A DNA stretch of 64,000 nucleotides from CAVSSX01 sp963730735 (GCA_963730735.1 CAVSSX010000007.1:1736001-1800000); one strand, 5' to 3'. Shown: positions 18,209 to 30,667, numbered from the stretch's first letter. Translations and numbers: made by a program. The notes: generated by a model not told the origin, from the letters alone.

Positions 18209-19272
18209 TCACCTGCCCGGTCGAGCTCGGTGACCGGCGCTACGAGGTGTCGATCGGCGCCGGGGTGCGCCACGGGTTGGCGGGGGTCCTGGCCGACCGG
18301 TTGGGCTCGGCCCGTCGGGCGGCGCGTGGTCACCCAGGCGGGCATCGCCGACGCCGGCTGGCTCGACGACCTCGACCCCGGGCTGCCGTTCGAGGTCGTG
18401 ACCATCCCCGACGGCGAGACCGGGAAGCGCCTGGCCACGGTGGAGGACCTCTGCCGGTCCTTCGCCCGTTCGGGGCTGGCCCGCAGCGACGTGGTGGTGG
18501 CCGTCGGCGGCGGCCTGGTGACCGACGTGGCCGGGTTCGCCGCCGCCACGTACCACCGGGGGACGGCGTACGTGAACGTGGCCACGTCGCTCCTGGCCCA
18601 GGTCGACGCGGCGGTCGGCGGGAAGACCGGGGTGAACCTGCCCGAGGGGAAGAACCTGGTCGGGGCGTTCTGGCAGCCGGCCGCCGTGCTCTGCGACACC
18701 GAGGTCCTCGAGTCCTGCCGCCCCGGGAGTGGGCGTGCGGGCGGGGCGAGATGGCCAAGTACGCCTTCTTGGGTGAGGGGGAGCCCGACGCCTCCCTGCT
18801 CGAGCTGCCGATCGAGGAGCAGGTGGCCCGGTGCGTGGCCATCAAGGCGGCCGTGGTGGCGGCCGACGAACGGGAGGGGGACCGGCGGATGGTCCTCAAC
18901 TACGGGCACACCCTGGCCCACGCCCTCGAGGCCTCGGCCTTCGACGGGGCGCCGACGGCGGGCACCGGGCTCCGCCACGGCGAGGCCGTGGCCGTCGGTC
19001 TGATCTTCGCCGCCCACCTGGCCCGCCGGCTGGGCCGGATCGACGACGCCCGGGTCGCCCTGCACCACCGGGTGGTGGGCGGGTTCGACCTCTCGGCCGG
19101 CCTCCCGGCCGGGGTGGACCCCGAACAGCTGGTGGCGATCATGGCCCGGGACAAGAAGGCCCAGCACGATCTGACCTTCGTCCTGGACGGGCCCGACGGG
19201 GTCGAGACCGTCCGGGGCGTCGAGGCGGCCGATGTGCTCGCTACCCTGGCGGTCATGGACGTGGGGCGATGA
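18205..19272 (+). CDS. aroB: 3-dehydroquinate synthase (AroB), two frame breaks
   Basis: NAD- and metal-dependent sugar phosphate cyclase making 3-dehydroquinate from DAHP. Motifs: VVAVGGGLVTDVAGFAA, TSLLAQVDAAVGGKTGVNL and the metal-ligand segment NYGHTLAHALE, plus RHGEAVAVGL. An extra base at 18321-18327 shifts the frame and a missing C at 18712-18717 (TCCTG for TCCCTG) shifts it back; correcting both gives 355 residues. GTG 18205 overlaps the aroK stop; TGA overlaps the aroQ ATG. Confidence 0.9.
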   Translation: MITCPVELGDRRYEVSIGAGVRHGLAGVLADRLGSARRAARGHPGGHRRRRLARRPRPRAAVRGRDHPRRRDREAPGHGGGPLPVLRPFGAGPQRRGGGRRRRPGDRRGRVRRRHVPPGDGVRERGHVAPGPGRRGGRREDRGEPARGEEPGRGVLAAGRRALRHRGPRVLPPREWACGRGEMAKYAFLGEGEPDASLLELPIEEQVARCVAIKAAVVAADEREGDRRMVLNYGHTLAHALEASAFDGAPTAGTGLRHGEAVAVGLIFAAHLARRLGRIDDARVALHHRVVGGFDLSAGLPAGVDPEQLVAIMARDKKAQHDLTFVLDGPDGVETVRGVEAADVLATLAVMDVGR

Positions 19273-19721
19273 CCGACCGGCCGCTGGTGGTGCTCTTGTC
19301 GGGCCCGAACCTGAACCTCCTGGGCGACCGCCAGCCCGAGGTCTACGGGACGGCGACCCTGGACGACCACGTGGCGACGGCCGAGGCCGCCGCCGACCGG
19401 TTGGGCTTCGAGCTCGAGCACCTGCAGTCGAACTTCGAGGGGGAGCTCATCGAGGCGGTGCACCGGGCCCGGGGCCGGGCGGCCGCCCTGGTGATCAACG
19501 CCGGGGCCCTCAGCCACACGTCGTGGGCCCTCCACGACGCCGTGGCGGCCTTCGAGGGGGTGGCCGTCGAGGTGCATCTGTCGAACCCGGCGGCCCGGGA
19601 GCCCTTCCGCCACACGTCGGTGCTGGCCCCGGTGGTCGCCGGCACCATCGCCGGGTTCGGGGGACTCGGCTACGAACTGGCGCTGGACGCCACCTCCCGG
19701 CTCCTGGCCACCCGTCCCTGA
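19269..19721 (+). CDS. aroQ: type II 3-dehydroquinate dehydratase (AroQ)
   Basis: Dodecameric type II dehydroquinase of 150 residues converting 3-dehydroquinate to 3-dehydroshikimate. The family start LSGPNLNLLGDRQPEVYG holds the flexible-loop Tyr, LQSNFEGELIEAVH follows, NAGALSHTS forms the substrate site, and EVHLSNPAAREPFRHTS carries the catalytic His region. It is the fourth gene of the aro operon, overlapping aroB by four bases. Confidence 0.95.
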   Translation: MTDRPLVVLLSGPNLNLLGDRQPEVYGTATLDDHVATAEAAADRLGFELEHLQSNFEGELIEAVHRARGRAAALVINAGALSHTSWALHDAVAAFEGVAVEVHLSNPAAREPFRHTSVLAPVVAGTIAGFGGLGYELALDATSRLLATRP

Positions 19722-19758
19722 CCCCGCTGCCCACCCGACCCGACCCAAGGAGCGCCCC

Positions 19759-20954
19759 ATGGCTGCACTGTTCACCGACGAGCTCCCGGCCCTCCAGCTG
19801 GCCGGACGCCTGGCCGGCCTCCAGGCGGCCCTCGACGCCGCCGAGGTCGACGCCCTGGTGGTGACCACGCTGCCCAACGTGCGCGTACCTGAGCGGGTTC
19901 ACCGGCTCGGCCGGGGTCCTGGTCGTGTCGCCGTCGGGGGCCCTGTTGACCACCGACGGTCGGTACCGGACCCAGTCGGCCGAGCAGGTGGCGGCGGCCG
20001 GGGCCGGTGACGCCCTCGAGATCGAGATCGGGGGCCTGCAGGCCCAGCGCGACGCCGTGGCCGGCTTCCTCGCCTCGGCCGGGAGCCGCCGCATCGGCCT
20101 CGAGGCCGACAACGTCACCTGGGCGGCCAGCCGGCGCTGGAGCGAGTTGCTGGCCGGCGGACCGGCCGGCGCCGAGGTGGTCCCCACCTCGGGGGTGGTC
20201 GAGGCCCGCCGTGAGGTGAAGGACGAGGGCGAGATCGCCCGCATGGTCCGCGCCGCGGCCATCGCCGACGCCGCCCTCGGCGACGTCCTGCCGATGCTGG
20301 CCGAGGCCGAGCGCTCGAGCGTCACCGAGGCCGAGTTCGCCCTGGCCCTCGACACGGCGATGCGCCAGGCCGGCGCCGAGGGGGTGGCCTTCGAGACGAT
20401 CGTGGCCGCCGGCGAGAACTCGGCCAAGCCCCACCACCACCCGTCCGACCGACCCATCCGACGGGGGGACCCGGTGGTGGTGGACTTCGGCGCCATGTAC
20501 GAGGGCTACCGCTCGGACATGACCCGCACGTTCTGCGTGGGGGGCGAGCCGCAGGGTGAACTGGCCCGGATCTTCGAGGTGGTGGGGGCGTCCCAGGCCG
20601 GCGGCGTGGCCGCGGTGGGCCCGGGGGCCACGGCCAAGGACGTGGACGACGTCTGCCGGCAGGTCATCGCCGACGCCGGGTGGGCCGAGGCGCTTCGAGC
20701 ACGGCACCGGCCACGGGGTGGGCCTCGACATCCACGAGGCCCCCACGGTGAGCCCACTCGGCACTGCTATCCTCGCCCCCGGCGTGGTGGTCACGGTCGA
20801 GCCCGGCGTGTACCTCCCCGGCATCGGCGGTGTCCGGATCGAGGACACGCTGGTGGTGACCGAGGACGGGGCCCGGGCACTGACCAAGTTCCCGAAGACC
20901 GTCGACACCACCGTCGCCGCCCCCTCCCACACGGCAAAGGAGAGCGCCGCCTGA
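19759..20954 (+). CDS. pepP: Xaa-Pro aminopeptidase (M24), two frame breaks
   Basis: Metallopeptidase removing N-terminal residues next to proline. The creatinase-type N-domain shows the LPNVRYLSGFTGS pattern once the first break is repaired, then the catalytic pita-bread fold: metal ligands in VDFGAMYEGYRSDMT, HGTGHGVGLDIHE, TVEPGVYLPG and GVRIEDTLVV. Breaks are at 19881-19886 (CGC-G-TAC) and 20691-20695 (GCG-C-TTC); removing one base at each gives 397 residues. AAGGAG at 19746 serves ATG 19759. The stop overlaps the efp start (TGATG), a pairing common in actinomycetes. Confidence 0.88.
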
Positions 20955-21514
20955 TGGCAGTCTCAACCAACGATCTCAAGAACGGCATGAGCCTCGACCT
21001 CCCCGAGGGGCTCTTCAGCGTCGTGGAGTTCCAGCACGTGAAGCCGGGCAAGGGCGGGGCGTTCGTTCGCACCAAGCTGAAGAACGTCCGGACCGGGGCC
21101 GTCGTCGAGCGGACCTACCGGGCCGACGAGAAGCTCGAGCAGGCCATCATCGACAAGCGGGACATGCAGTTCCTGTACCGCGACGGGCCGGACTACGTGT
21201 TCATGGACACCGCCGACTACGAGCAGCTGACGGTGACCCCCGACGCCCTCGGCGACGCCGTCAACTACCTGAAGGAGGGGGCCGAGGCCAACCTCCAGAT
21301 CTACAACGCCGAGATCGTGGGGGTCGAGCTGGCCGCCGCCATCGAGCTGACGGTCAGCGACACCGAGCCCGGGCTCCAGGGCGACCGCGTCTCGGGGGCC
21401 CGCAAGCCGGCCACCCTCGAGACCGGCCTGGTCGTCCAGGTGCCGCTGTTCGTGAACCAGGGCGACGTCATCAAGGTCGACACCCGCACCGGCGACTACC
21501 TGACCCGGGCCTAG
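20954..21514 (+). CDS. efp: translation elongation factor P
   Basis: EF-P, 186 residues, which binds between the P and E sites of the ribosome to relieve stalling at polyproline. The three OB-type domains are complete: the tip loop HVKPGKGGAFVRTKLKN carries the lysine that is modified in some bacteria, and the C-terminal signature GDVIKVDTRTGDYLTR is intact. The tip is KPGKGG; no EpmA/EarP-type modification gene is nearby. It is coupled to pepP and followed by nusB after eight bases. Confidence 0.95.
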   Translation: MAVSTNDLKNGMSLDLPEGLFSVVEFQHVKPGKGGAFVRTKLKNVRTGAVVERTYRADEKLEQAIIDKRDMQFLYRDGPDYVFMDTADYEQLTVTPDALGDAVNYLKEGAEANLQIYNAEIVGVELAAAIELTVSDTEPGLQGDRVSGARKPATLETGLVVQVPLFVNQGDVIKVDTRTGDYLTRA

Positions 21515-21522
21515 GCGGCCCG

Positions 21523-21945
21523 GTGGCCGACATCGATCGGGGCGGACCGGTCGACGGCGCCACCCGTCACCAGGCCCGGGAGCGGGCGCTGTCGCTGCTC
21601 TACGAGGCCGAGCTGAAGGACGAGACGGTGGCGGCGGTGCTCGACGGGCTGCCGGTGGCGCCCGACCCCTTCGCCCGCCACCTGGTCGAGGCGACCGACG
21701 CCCGGCGGGCCGAGTCCGAGGCCCTGGTGGCCACGGCCTCGGTCGGGTGGCCGCTCGACCGCATGGCGGTGGTCGACCGCCTGGTGCTGCGGATGGCCGT
21801 GGGCGAGCTGCTGGACCCCGACGGCCCGCCGGTGGCCGTGGTCATCGACGAGGCCGTCGAGCTGGCCAAGACCTACTCGACCGACGAGTCGGGGCCCTTC
21901 GTGAACGGCATCCTGTCCACGGTGGCCGCCCAGGTCCGCGGCTGA
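21523..21945 (+). CDS. nusB: transcription antitermination factor NusB
   Basis: All-helical RNA-binding protein of 140 residues acting with NusE (S10) in antitermination, mainly of rRNA. RHQARERALSLLYEAEL at the N-terminus and VIDEAVELAKTYSTDESGPFVNGIL at the C-terminus are the NusB signatures. GTG 21523 lies eight bases after efp, so it is probably the last gene of the aro-pepP-efp transcript. A new promoter begins before pyrR. Confidence 0.93.
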   Translation: MADIDRGGPVDGATRHQARERALSLLYEAELKDETVAAVLDGLPVAPDPFARHLVEATDARRAESEALVATASVGWPLDRMAVVDRLVLRMAVGELLDPDGPPVAVVIDEAVELAKTYSTDESGPFVNGILSTVAAQVRG

Positions 21946-22007
21946 GCGACGTCCTCGGCGTGCACATCTTCGCCCGATCCCGCCGATCCCGGCCCAGGCC
22001 CGGCTGC

Positions 22008-22013
22008 TATCCT
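22008..22013 (+). promoter_or_regulatory. -10 element TATCCT of the pyr operon
   Basis: TATCCT about 55 bases before the pyrR GTG; unlike most promoters here it leaves a leader of about 48 bases that holds the hairpin described next. Confidence 0.5.
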
Positions 22014-22022
22014 CGGCATCGT

Positions 22023-22063
22023 TCCGTGAAGCGGGTCCCGTGAGGCCCGTACGGACAGGAGGG
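22023..22063 (+). promoter_or_regulatory. candidate PyrR-binding hairpin next to the pyrR ribosome binding site
   Basis: Stem TCCGT (22023-22027)/ACGGA (22051-22055) encloses a second stem CGGG (22032-22035)/CCCG (22046-22049) with loop TCCCGTGAGG. The loop resembles the Bacillus PyrR-binding loop consensus UCCAGAGAGGCU. AGGAGGG (22057-22063) follows immediately, so PyrR binding could occlude it. Known: PyrR of mycobacteria represses translation this way; its use here is inferred. Confidence 0.55.
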
Positions 22064-22067
22064 TGCA

Positions 22068-22668
22068 GTGGCCGAACGCGAGCGCAGTCACAGTCGACCG
22101 CTCGGTGGTGTGTTCGTGCCCCACGCCCAGGTCCTCTCGGCCTCCGACGTCCAACGGGCGATCACCCGCATGGCCCACGAAGTCGCCGAACGCAACGGCG
22201 GTCAACGTGACCTGGTCCTGATCGGCCTGCAGACCGGCGGCGTCCCGCTGGCCCACCGCATGGCCGAGGTCCTGGCCGAGATCGACGCCGAGCAGGTGGC
22301 CGAGGGCGTGGAGTCGGTCGGGAAGCTGCTTGGTCGGCAGCCTCGACGTGGCCTTCTACCGTGACGACATCGGCCTGCGACCGGTCCTGCCCGAGGCGGC
22401 CACCGACATCCCGGTGGACCTGACCGGGCGCATCGTGATCCTGGTCGACGACGTCCTGTTCACCGGTCGGACCATCCGGGCGGCCCTCAACGCGCTGAGC
22501 GACTACGGCCGGGCCCGGGCCGTGCAACTGGCGGTCATGGTGGACCGGGGCCACCGCGAGCTGCCCATCCGTCCCGACTACGTGGGCAAGAACCTGCCGA
22601 CCCGGCGGGAGGAGATGGTCGACGTCAGCGACAAGGGCGTGGTCATCGGCCTGCTGGAGCCCCGGTGA
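22068..22668 (+). CDS. pyrR: bifunctional pyr regulator/uracil phosphoribosyltransferase PyrR, frameshifted
   Basis: RNA-binding attenuator of the pyrimidine operon with weak uracil phosphoribosyltransferase activity. N-terminal half LIGLQTGGVPLAHRMAE and C-terminal half GSLDVAFYRDD, then the PRPP-binding VILVDDVLFTGRTIRAAL, lie in different frames meeting at about 22328-22331; removing one base gives 199 residues. The sequence AEIDAEQVAEGVESVGKLL before the break is a little longer than in other PyrRs. GTG 22068 has an ideal AGGAGG. First gene of the operon; its stop overlaps the pyrB GTG. Confidence 0.9.
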
Positions 22669-23774
22669 GCCCGGCGCTGGCCCGCCCGGCCGAGGCGCTC
22701 GAGACGGTCCCGACCGCCCGATCGTCGTCCCACGGCACCGTGGCCGCACCGGCCGAGGGCCGACCGGCGCTCGGCCGGCACCTCTTGTCGATCGCCGACC
22801 TCGGTGCCGAGGGCATCGCCGAGGTCCTGCGGGTGGCCGAGACGTTCGCCGAGGTCGAGCGGCGGTCCAACCCCAAGGTGCCGACGCTGCGGGGCAAGGC
22901 CGTGGCCACCTTGTTCTTCGAAGAGTCGACCCGGACCCGACTGTCGTTCGAGACGGCGGCCAAGCGGCTCTCGGCCGACGTCCTGTCCTTCAGCGTGGCC
23001 AGCTCGTCGGTGAAGAAGGGCGAGTCCCTCCGCGACACCGTCGAGACGATCGAGGCCATGGGCATCGATGCCCTGATCGTCCGGCACGCCTCGGCCGGTG
23101 CCCCTCATCAGGTGGCCCGCTGGACCGATCGGGCCCGGGTGATCAACGCCGGCGACGGGTGGCACGAGCACCCGACCCAGGCCCTCCTCGACTGCTTCAC
23201 CGTGCGCCAGGTGCTGGCCGAGCGGGCCGGGGTGGACCCGGCGGCGGCCGGCGTCGGGGCCTTCGCCGGGCTGCGGGTGCTGATCGTGGGGGACATCCGC
23301 CACTCGCGGGTGGCCCGCTCGCAGGTGCTGGCCTACACGGCCCTCGGGGCGACGGTCACCCTGGCCGCTCCGGGGAGCCTGCTGCCCCCGTCGCTCGAGG
23401 GCTGGCCGGTCGAGGTGACCACCGACCTCGACCGGGCCCTGCCCAACGCCGACGTGGTGTCGCTGCTCCGCCTCCAGGCCGAGCGGGGGAGCGGATCGTT
23501 CGTGCCGTCACTGCGCGAGTACACGGCCCACTTCGGGCTGACCCGGGACCGGGTGTCCCGGCTGGCCGAGGGGGCCGTGGTCACGCATCCCGGCCCGATG
23601 GTCCGGGGGGTCGAGATCGCCGGCGACGTCGCCGACCTGCCCATCGCCGTGGTCACCCGCCAGGTCACCAACGGGGTGGCCGTCCGGATGGCCGTGCTGT
23701 TCCTGCTGCTGGCGGCCGAAGGCTCGGTCGACCAGGTCGTGGGGTCGCCCGAGACGATGGAGGTGGCGGAGTGA
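22665..23774 (+). CDS. pyrB: aspartate carbamoyltransferase catalytic subunit
   Basis: Condenses carbamoyl phosphate with aspartate in pyrimidine synthesis. Carbamoyl-phosphate loop EESTRTRLSFETAAKRL and the aspartate-side loops (HPTQALLDCFTVRQ, GDIRHSRVARSQ, LRLQAERGSGSF) are intact. It is 369 residues, longer than usual because of about 40 extra N-terminal residues; the conserved start is near GRHLLSIADL, so GTG 22665 may add a non-conserved extension, favoured here only by its overlap with the pyrR stop. No pyrI is present. Confidence 0.95.
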   Translation: MSPALARPAEALETVPTARSSSHGTVAAPAEGRPALGRHLLSIADLGAEGIAEVLRVAETFAEVERRSNPKVPTLRGKAVATLFFEESTRTRLSFETAAKRLSADVLSFSVASSSVKKGESLRDTVETIEAMGIDALIVRHASAGAPHQVARWTDRARVINAGDGWHEHPTQALLDCFTVRQVLAERAGVDPAAAGVGAFAGLRVLIVGDIRHSRVARSQVLAYTALGATVTLAAPGSLLPPSLEGWPVEVTTDLDRALPNADVVSLLRLQAERGSGSFVPSLREYTAHFGLTRDRVSRLAEGAVVTHPGPMVRGVEIAGDVADLPIAVVTRQVTNGVAVRMAVLFLLLAAEGSVDQVVGSPETMEVAE

Positions 23775-23792
23775 CGGAGGTGGCGGAGTGAC
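23759..23792. repeat. 17 bp perfect tandem duplication at the pyrB/pyrC junction
   Basis: GGAGGTGGCGGAGTGAC occurs twice head to tail (23759-23775, 23776-23792). The first copy holds the pyrB stop within GTGA and the second the pyrC GTG start, so a former stop/start overlap was split by duplication. A GTG at 23771 in the first copy opens only a six-codon frame. Confidence 0.85.
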
Positions 23793-25146
23793 GATGCCGG
23801 GCCGGCCGACGACGGTCGTCATCCGGGGGGGCACGGTCCTCGACGGCGGCCATGAGCCCCGTCGGGCCGACGTGGCCGTGACCGACGGCGTGGTGACGGC
23901 GGTCGGGTCCGACCTGACGGTCCCGGCCGGGGCCACGGTCCTCGACGCCGGAGGCTGCCTGGTCGGGCCGGGTCTGGTCGACCTGCACACGCACCTGCGC
24001 CAGCCAGGCCGGGAGGAGGCCGAGACGGTGGCCACCGGGGCCCGGGCGGCGGCCCTCGGTGGGTACACGGCCGTGGTGGCCATGCCCAACACCGAACCGG
24101 CGATCGACTCGGCCGGCACCGCCCGCGAGGTGCTCGATCTCGGGCGCGACGCCCTGGCCGAGGTGGCGGTGGCCGGGGCCATCACCGTCGACCGGGCCGG
24201 TGAGCGACTGGCCCCCATGGGGGAGTTGGCCGCCCTCGGGGTGCGGATCTTCACCGACGACGGGAGCGGCGTCCAGGACGGGGGGCTCATGCGCCGGGCG
24301 TTCGACTACGCCAAGGGGCTCGGGGTGCTGCTGGCCCAGCACTGCGAGGACTGCGCTCTGGCCGCCGGCGGGGCGATGCACGAGGGGGCCTGGTCGAGCC
24401 GCCTCGGGATCCCGGGCATGCCGGCGGCGGCCGAGGAGGCCATGGTGGCCCGGGACCTGGCCCTGGTGCGCCAGACCGGGGCCCCGGTCCACTTCCTCCA
24501 CCTCTCGACGGCCGGGTCGGTGGCGCTCGTGCGCCAGGCCAAGGCCGAGGGTCTGGCGGTGACCGCCGAGGCGGCGCCGCACCACCTGGCCCTCACCGAC
24601 GCCCTGGTGGCCGGCTACGACCCGGTCTTCAAGGTGAACCCGCCGCTGCGGGCCGACGCCGACGTCGAGGCGGTCAAGGCCGGCCTGTGCGACGGCACCA
24701 TCGACGCCATCGCCACCGACCACGCCCCGCACACCCCCGAGGCCAAGGAGGCCCCCTTCGACCAGGCGCCGCCGGGGATGCTCGGGCTCGAGACGGCGCT
24801 GGCCGTGGCCTTCACCGAACTCTTGGAGCACGACGTGCACGATCCTGGTCATCTCTCGGCCCGGGCCCTGTGGGGCCTCCTCTCGTGGCAGCCGGCGGCC
24901 ATCGCCGGCCTCGATCCGGCCGCACCCCGGATCGGCGGCCACTCGGGCCACGGGGGCCCGGTGGCGGTCGGCGCCGACGCCAACCTGTGCGTCGTCGACC
25001 CCACGGCCACCTGGACCGTGGACGCATCGGCGCTGGCCAGTCGGAGTCGCAACACCCCCTACGCCGGGCGAAGCCTGGTCGGTCGGGTGCGCCACACCGT
25101 GCTGCGGGGCGAGCCCGTGGTCGTCGACGCCGAGGCCCAGCGATGA
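23788..25146 (+). CDS. pyrC: dihydroorotase
   Basis: Zinc amidohydrolase of class I type, 452 residues, cyclising carbamoyl aspartate. Metal ligands lie in GLVDLHTHLRQPG (HxH with the class I RQPG continuation), the conserved HCED region QHCEDCAL, LHLSTAGS and the catalytic Asp in IDAIATDHAPHT. GTG 23788 is reached after the tandem duplication; ATG 23794 is an alternative. The stop overlaps carA (ATGA). Confidence 0.95.
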   Translation: MTMPGRPTTVVIRGGTVLDGGHEPRRADVAVTDGVVTAVGSDLTVPAGATVLDAGGCLVGPGLVDLHTHLRQPGREEAETVATGARAAALGGYTAVVAMPNTEPAIDSAGTAREVLDLGRDALAEVAVAGAITVDRAGERLAPMGELAALGVRIFTDDGSGVQDGGLMRRAFDYAKGLGVLLAQHCEDCALAAGGAMHEGAWSSRLGIPGMPAAAEEAMVARDLALVRQTGAPVHFLHLSTAGSVALVRQAKAEGLAVTAEAAPHHLALTDALVAGYDPVFKVNPPLRADADVEAVKAGLCDGTIDAIATDHAPHTPEAKEAPFDQAPPGMLGLETALAVAFTELLEHDVHDPGHLSARALWGLLSWQPAAIAGLDPAAPRIGGHSGHGGPVAVGADANLCVVDPTATWTVDASALASRSRNTPYAGRSLVGRVRHTVLRGEPVVVDAEAQR

Positions 25147-26270
25147 GCCCGGCCCTGCTCCCGATCACCCGGGCGGTCATCGGGCCGCGACGTCCGGCGC
25201 TGCTGGTCCTGGCGGACGGGGAGCTCTTCGAGGGCGAGGCCGCCGGCGCCCAGCCCCCGAGCGGCGTGACCACCGGCGAGCTGGTCTTCAACACCGCCCT
25301 CTCGGGCTACCAGGAGGTGCTCACCGACCCCTCCTACGCCGGGCAGGTCATCGCCTTCACCTACCCCCACATCGGCAACTACGGGACCAACGGACAGGAC
25401 GACGAAGCCAGCCAGCCGTTCTGTCGGGGCCTGGTCGTTCGGGACCTGACCGATCCGCCCAGCAACTGGCGCTCGAGCCTCGGGCTCGAGGAGTTCCTGT
25501 CCCGCCACGGCGTGCCGGCCATCACCGGCGTCGACACCCGGCGCCTGACCCGGCACCTGCGCGACCGCGGGGCCATGCCCGGGGCCTTCGGCACGGCCGA
25601 GGCGTCGGTGCTGCTGGCGGCGGCCCAGGGCGCGCCGGGCACCGACGGTCACGATCTGGTCTCGGAGGTCACCACGGCCGTCGCCTACACCCGTGGCGAC
25701 GGGCCCCGCCGGGTGGTGGCCTACGACTTCGGGGTCAAGGAGACCATGCTGGCCCAGCTGGGTCGGCTGGCCACGGTGACCGTGGTGCCGGCGTCGACCC
25801 CGGCCGACGAGGTGCTGGCCCGCCAGCCCGACGGGGTCTTTCTGTCGAACGGCCCGGGTGATCCCGCCGCCCTGCCCGGCCCGACGGCGGCCGTGGCCGC
25901 CCTGCTCGGCCGGGTGCCGATCTTCGGGATCTGTCTCGGCCACCAGATCCTGGCCACGGCGCTCGGCGGGACCACCTACAAGCTGCCCTTCGGGCACCAC
26001 GGCAGCAACCACCCGGTGCGCCGCCTGGCCACCGGGCAGATCGAGGTGACCAGCCAGAACCACAACTACGCCGTGACCGACGTGCCGGGGGCCGAGGTCA
26101 CCCACCGCAACCTGAACGACGGGGTGGTCGAGGGCATCGCCGCCCCGTCGGCCGGCGCCTTCTCGGTGCAGTACCACCCCGAGGCGGGCCCCGGGCCCCA
26201 CGACGCCCGCTATCTCTTCGCCGAGTTCTCGGCCCTCATGGACGCCGGCCTACCGGCCGGACGGAGCTAG
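25143..26270 (+). CDS. carA: carbamoyl-phosphate synthase small subunit
   Basis: Glutaminase subunit, 375 residues, delivering ammonia to CarB. N-terminal domain ALLVLADGELFEGEAAG and TGELVFNTALSGYQEVLTDP; the class I glutamine amidotransferase domain has the nucleophile Cys in IFGICLGHQILA and the His/Glu in VQYHPEAGPGPHD. ATG 25143 overlaps the pyrC stop. CarAB also feeds arginine synthesis, relevant to the arg operon at the right end. Confidence 0.96.
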   Translation: MSPALLPITRAVIGPRRPALLVLADGELFEGEAAGAQPPSGVTTGELVFNTALSGYQEVLTDPSYAGQVIAFTYPHIGNYGTNGQDDEASQPFCRGLVVRDLTDPPSNWRSSLGLEEFLSRHGVPAITGVDTRRLTRHLRDRGAMPGAFGTAEASVLLAAAQGAPGTDGHDLVSEVTTAVAYTRGDGPRRVVAYDFGVKETMLAQLGRLATVTVVPASTPADEVLARQPDGVFLSNGPGDPAALPGPTAAVAALLGRVPIFGICLGHQILATALGGTTYKLPFGHHGSNHPVRRLATGQIEVTSQNHNYAVTDVPGAEVTHRNLNDGVVEGIAAPSAGAFSVQYHPEAGPGPHDARYLFAEFSALMDAGLPAGRS

Positions 26271-26272
26271 CC

Positions 26273-29620
<3,348 letters not shown>

Positions 29621-29641
29621 CGCTCGGCCCACGCCGGCCCC

Positions 29642-30640
29642 GTGGCGCACGTCGGCCCGGTCGACGGACCCGACGCCGCGGCCGGTCGGCGCACCGTGAG
29701 CCCGGGCCTGCGGCGGCCGGTCGACCTGTCCTGTGCCGTGGGCTCGGTCAGCCTGCCGAGCCCGGTGATGACGGCGTCGGGCACCTCGGGTCACGGCGCC
29801 GAGCTGGCCGCCTACGGCGACCTGTCGGCCCTCGGGGCCGTGGTCGTGAAGTCCCTCAGCGCCGAGCCGTGGCCCGGGAACCCGGCCCCGAGGGTCCGCG
29901 AGGTGGCGGCCGGGATGCTCAACAGCGTCGGCCTGCAGGGTCCGGGCGTGGCCGCCTGGATCGACCACGACCTCCCGGCGCTGGCCGCCACGGGGGCCCG
30001 GGTGGTGGCCAGCATCTGGGGCCGGACGGTGGCCGACTTCGCCCGGGCGGCGGCCGACCTGGCCAGCGCGCCACCGGACCTGTCGGCCTCGATCGTGGCC
30101 GTCGAGGTCAACATCAGCTGCCCCAACGTCGAGGACCGCTCCCGGATGTTCGCCCACTCGCCGACGGCGACGGCCGAGGTCCTGGCGGCCACCGAGTGCG
30201 GGCTGCCCCGCTGGGCCAAGCTCAGCCCGAACGTGGCCGACGTGGTGGAGATCGCCGACGCCGCCCTGGGCGCCGGTGCCGAGGCGTTGACGCTGGTCAA
30301 CACGTTGCTCGGCATGGTCGTCGACCCGACCACGGCCCGGCCGGTGCTGGGTGCCGGGGGAGGGGGCCTGTCGGGCCCGGCCGTCCACCCGGTGGCCGTG
30401 CGGGCGGTGTGGGAGTGCCGGACGGCCTTTCCCGGCGCCCCGATCGTGGGCGTGGGCGGGGTGCTGTCGGGGGCCGACGCGGTGGAGCTGCTGGCCGCCG
30501 GGGCCGACGCCGTGCAGGTGGGCACGGCGACCTTCGCCGACCCCGGGGCGCCATGGCGCATCGCCGCCGAGATCGAGCGGTGGTGCCGCCGGCACCGGGT
30601 GCACTCGCTGCGCCAGCTGCGGGCGGCGAGAGGGTCGTGA
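29642..30640 (+). CDS. pyrD: dihydroorotate dehydrogenase, class 1
   Basis: FMN enzyme oxidising dihydroorotate to orotate. MTASGTSGHG, the LNSVGLQGPG segment, VEVNISCPNVED with the class 1 catalytic cysteine, and the FMN-phosphate site GVGGVLSGADAVELLAAGADAVQVGT are present. It resembles the soluble class 1B catalytic subunit, which normally works with the Fe-S/FAD subunit PyrK, yet no pyrK is in the operon. GTG 29642 or, more likely, GTG 29696 (VSPGLRRPVDLS) is the start. Between carB and pyrF. Confidence 0.92.
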   Translation: MAHVGPVDGPDAAAGRRTVSPGLRRPVDLSCAVGSVSLPSPVMTASGTSGHGAELAAYGDLSALGAVVVKSLSAEPWPGNPAPRVREVAAGMLNSVGLQGPGVAAWIDHDLPALAATGARVVASIWGRTVADFARAAADLASAPPDLSASIVAVEVNISCPNVEDRSRMFAHSPTATAEVLAATECGLPRWAKLSPNVADVVEIADAALGAGAEALTLVNTLLGMVVDPTTARPVLGAGGGGLSGPAVHPVAVRAVWECRTAFPGAPIVGVGGVLSGADAVELLAAGADAVQVGTATFADPGAPWRIAAEIERWCRRHRVHSLRQLRAARGS

Positions 30641-30667
30641 CGGTCGACGAGGGAAGGGGCACGGGAC

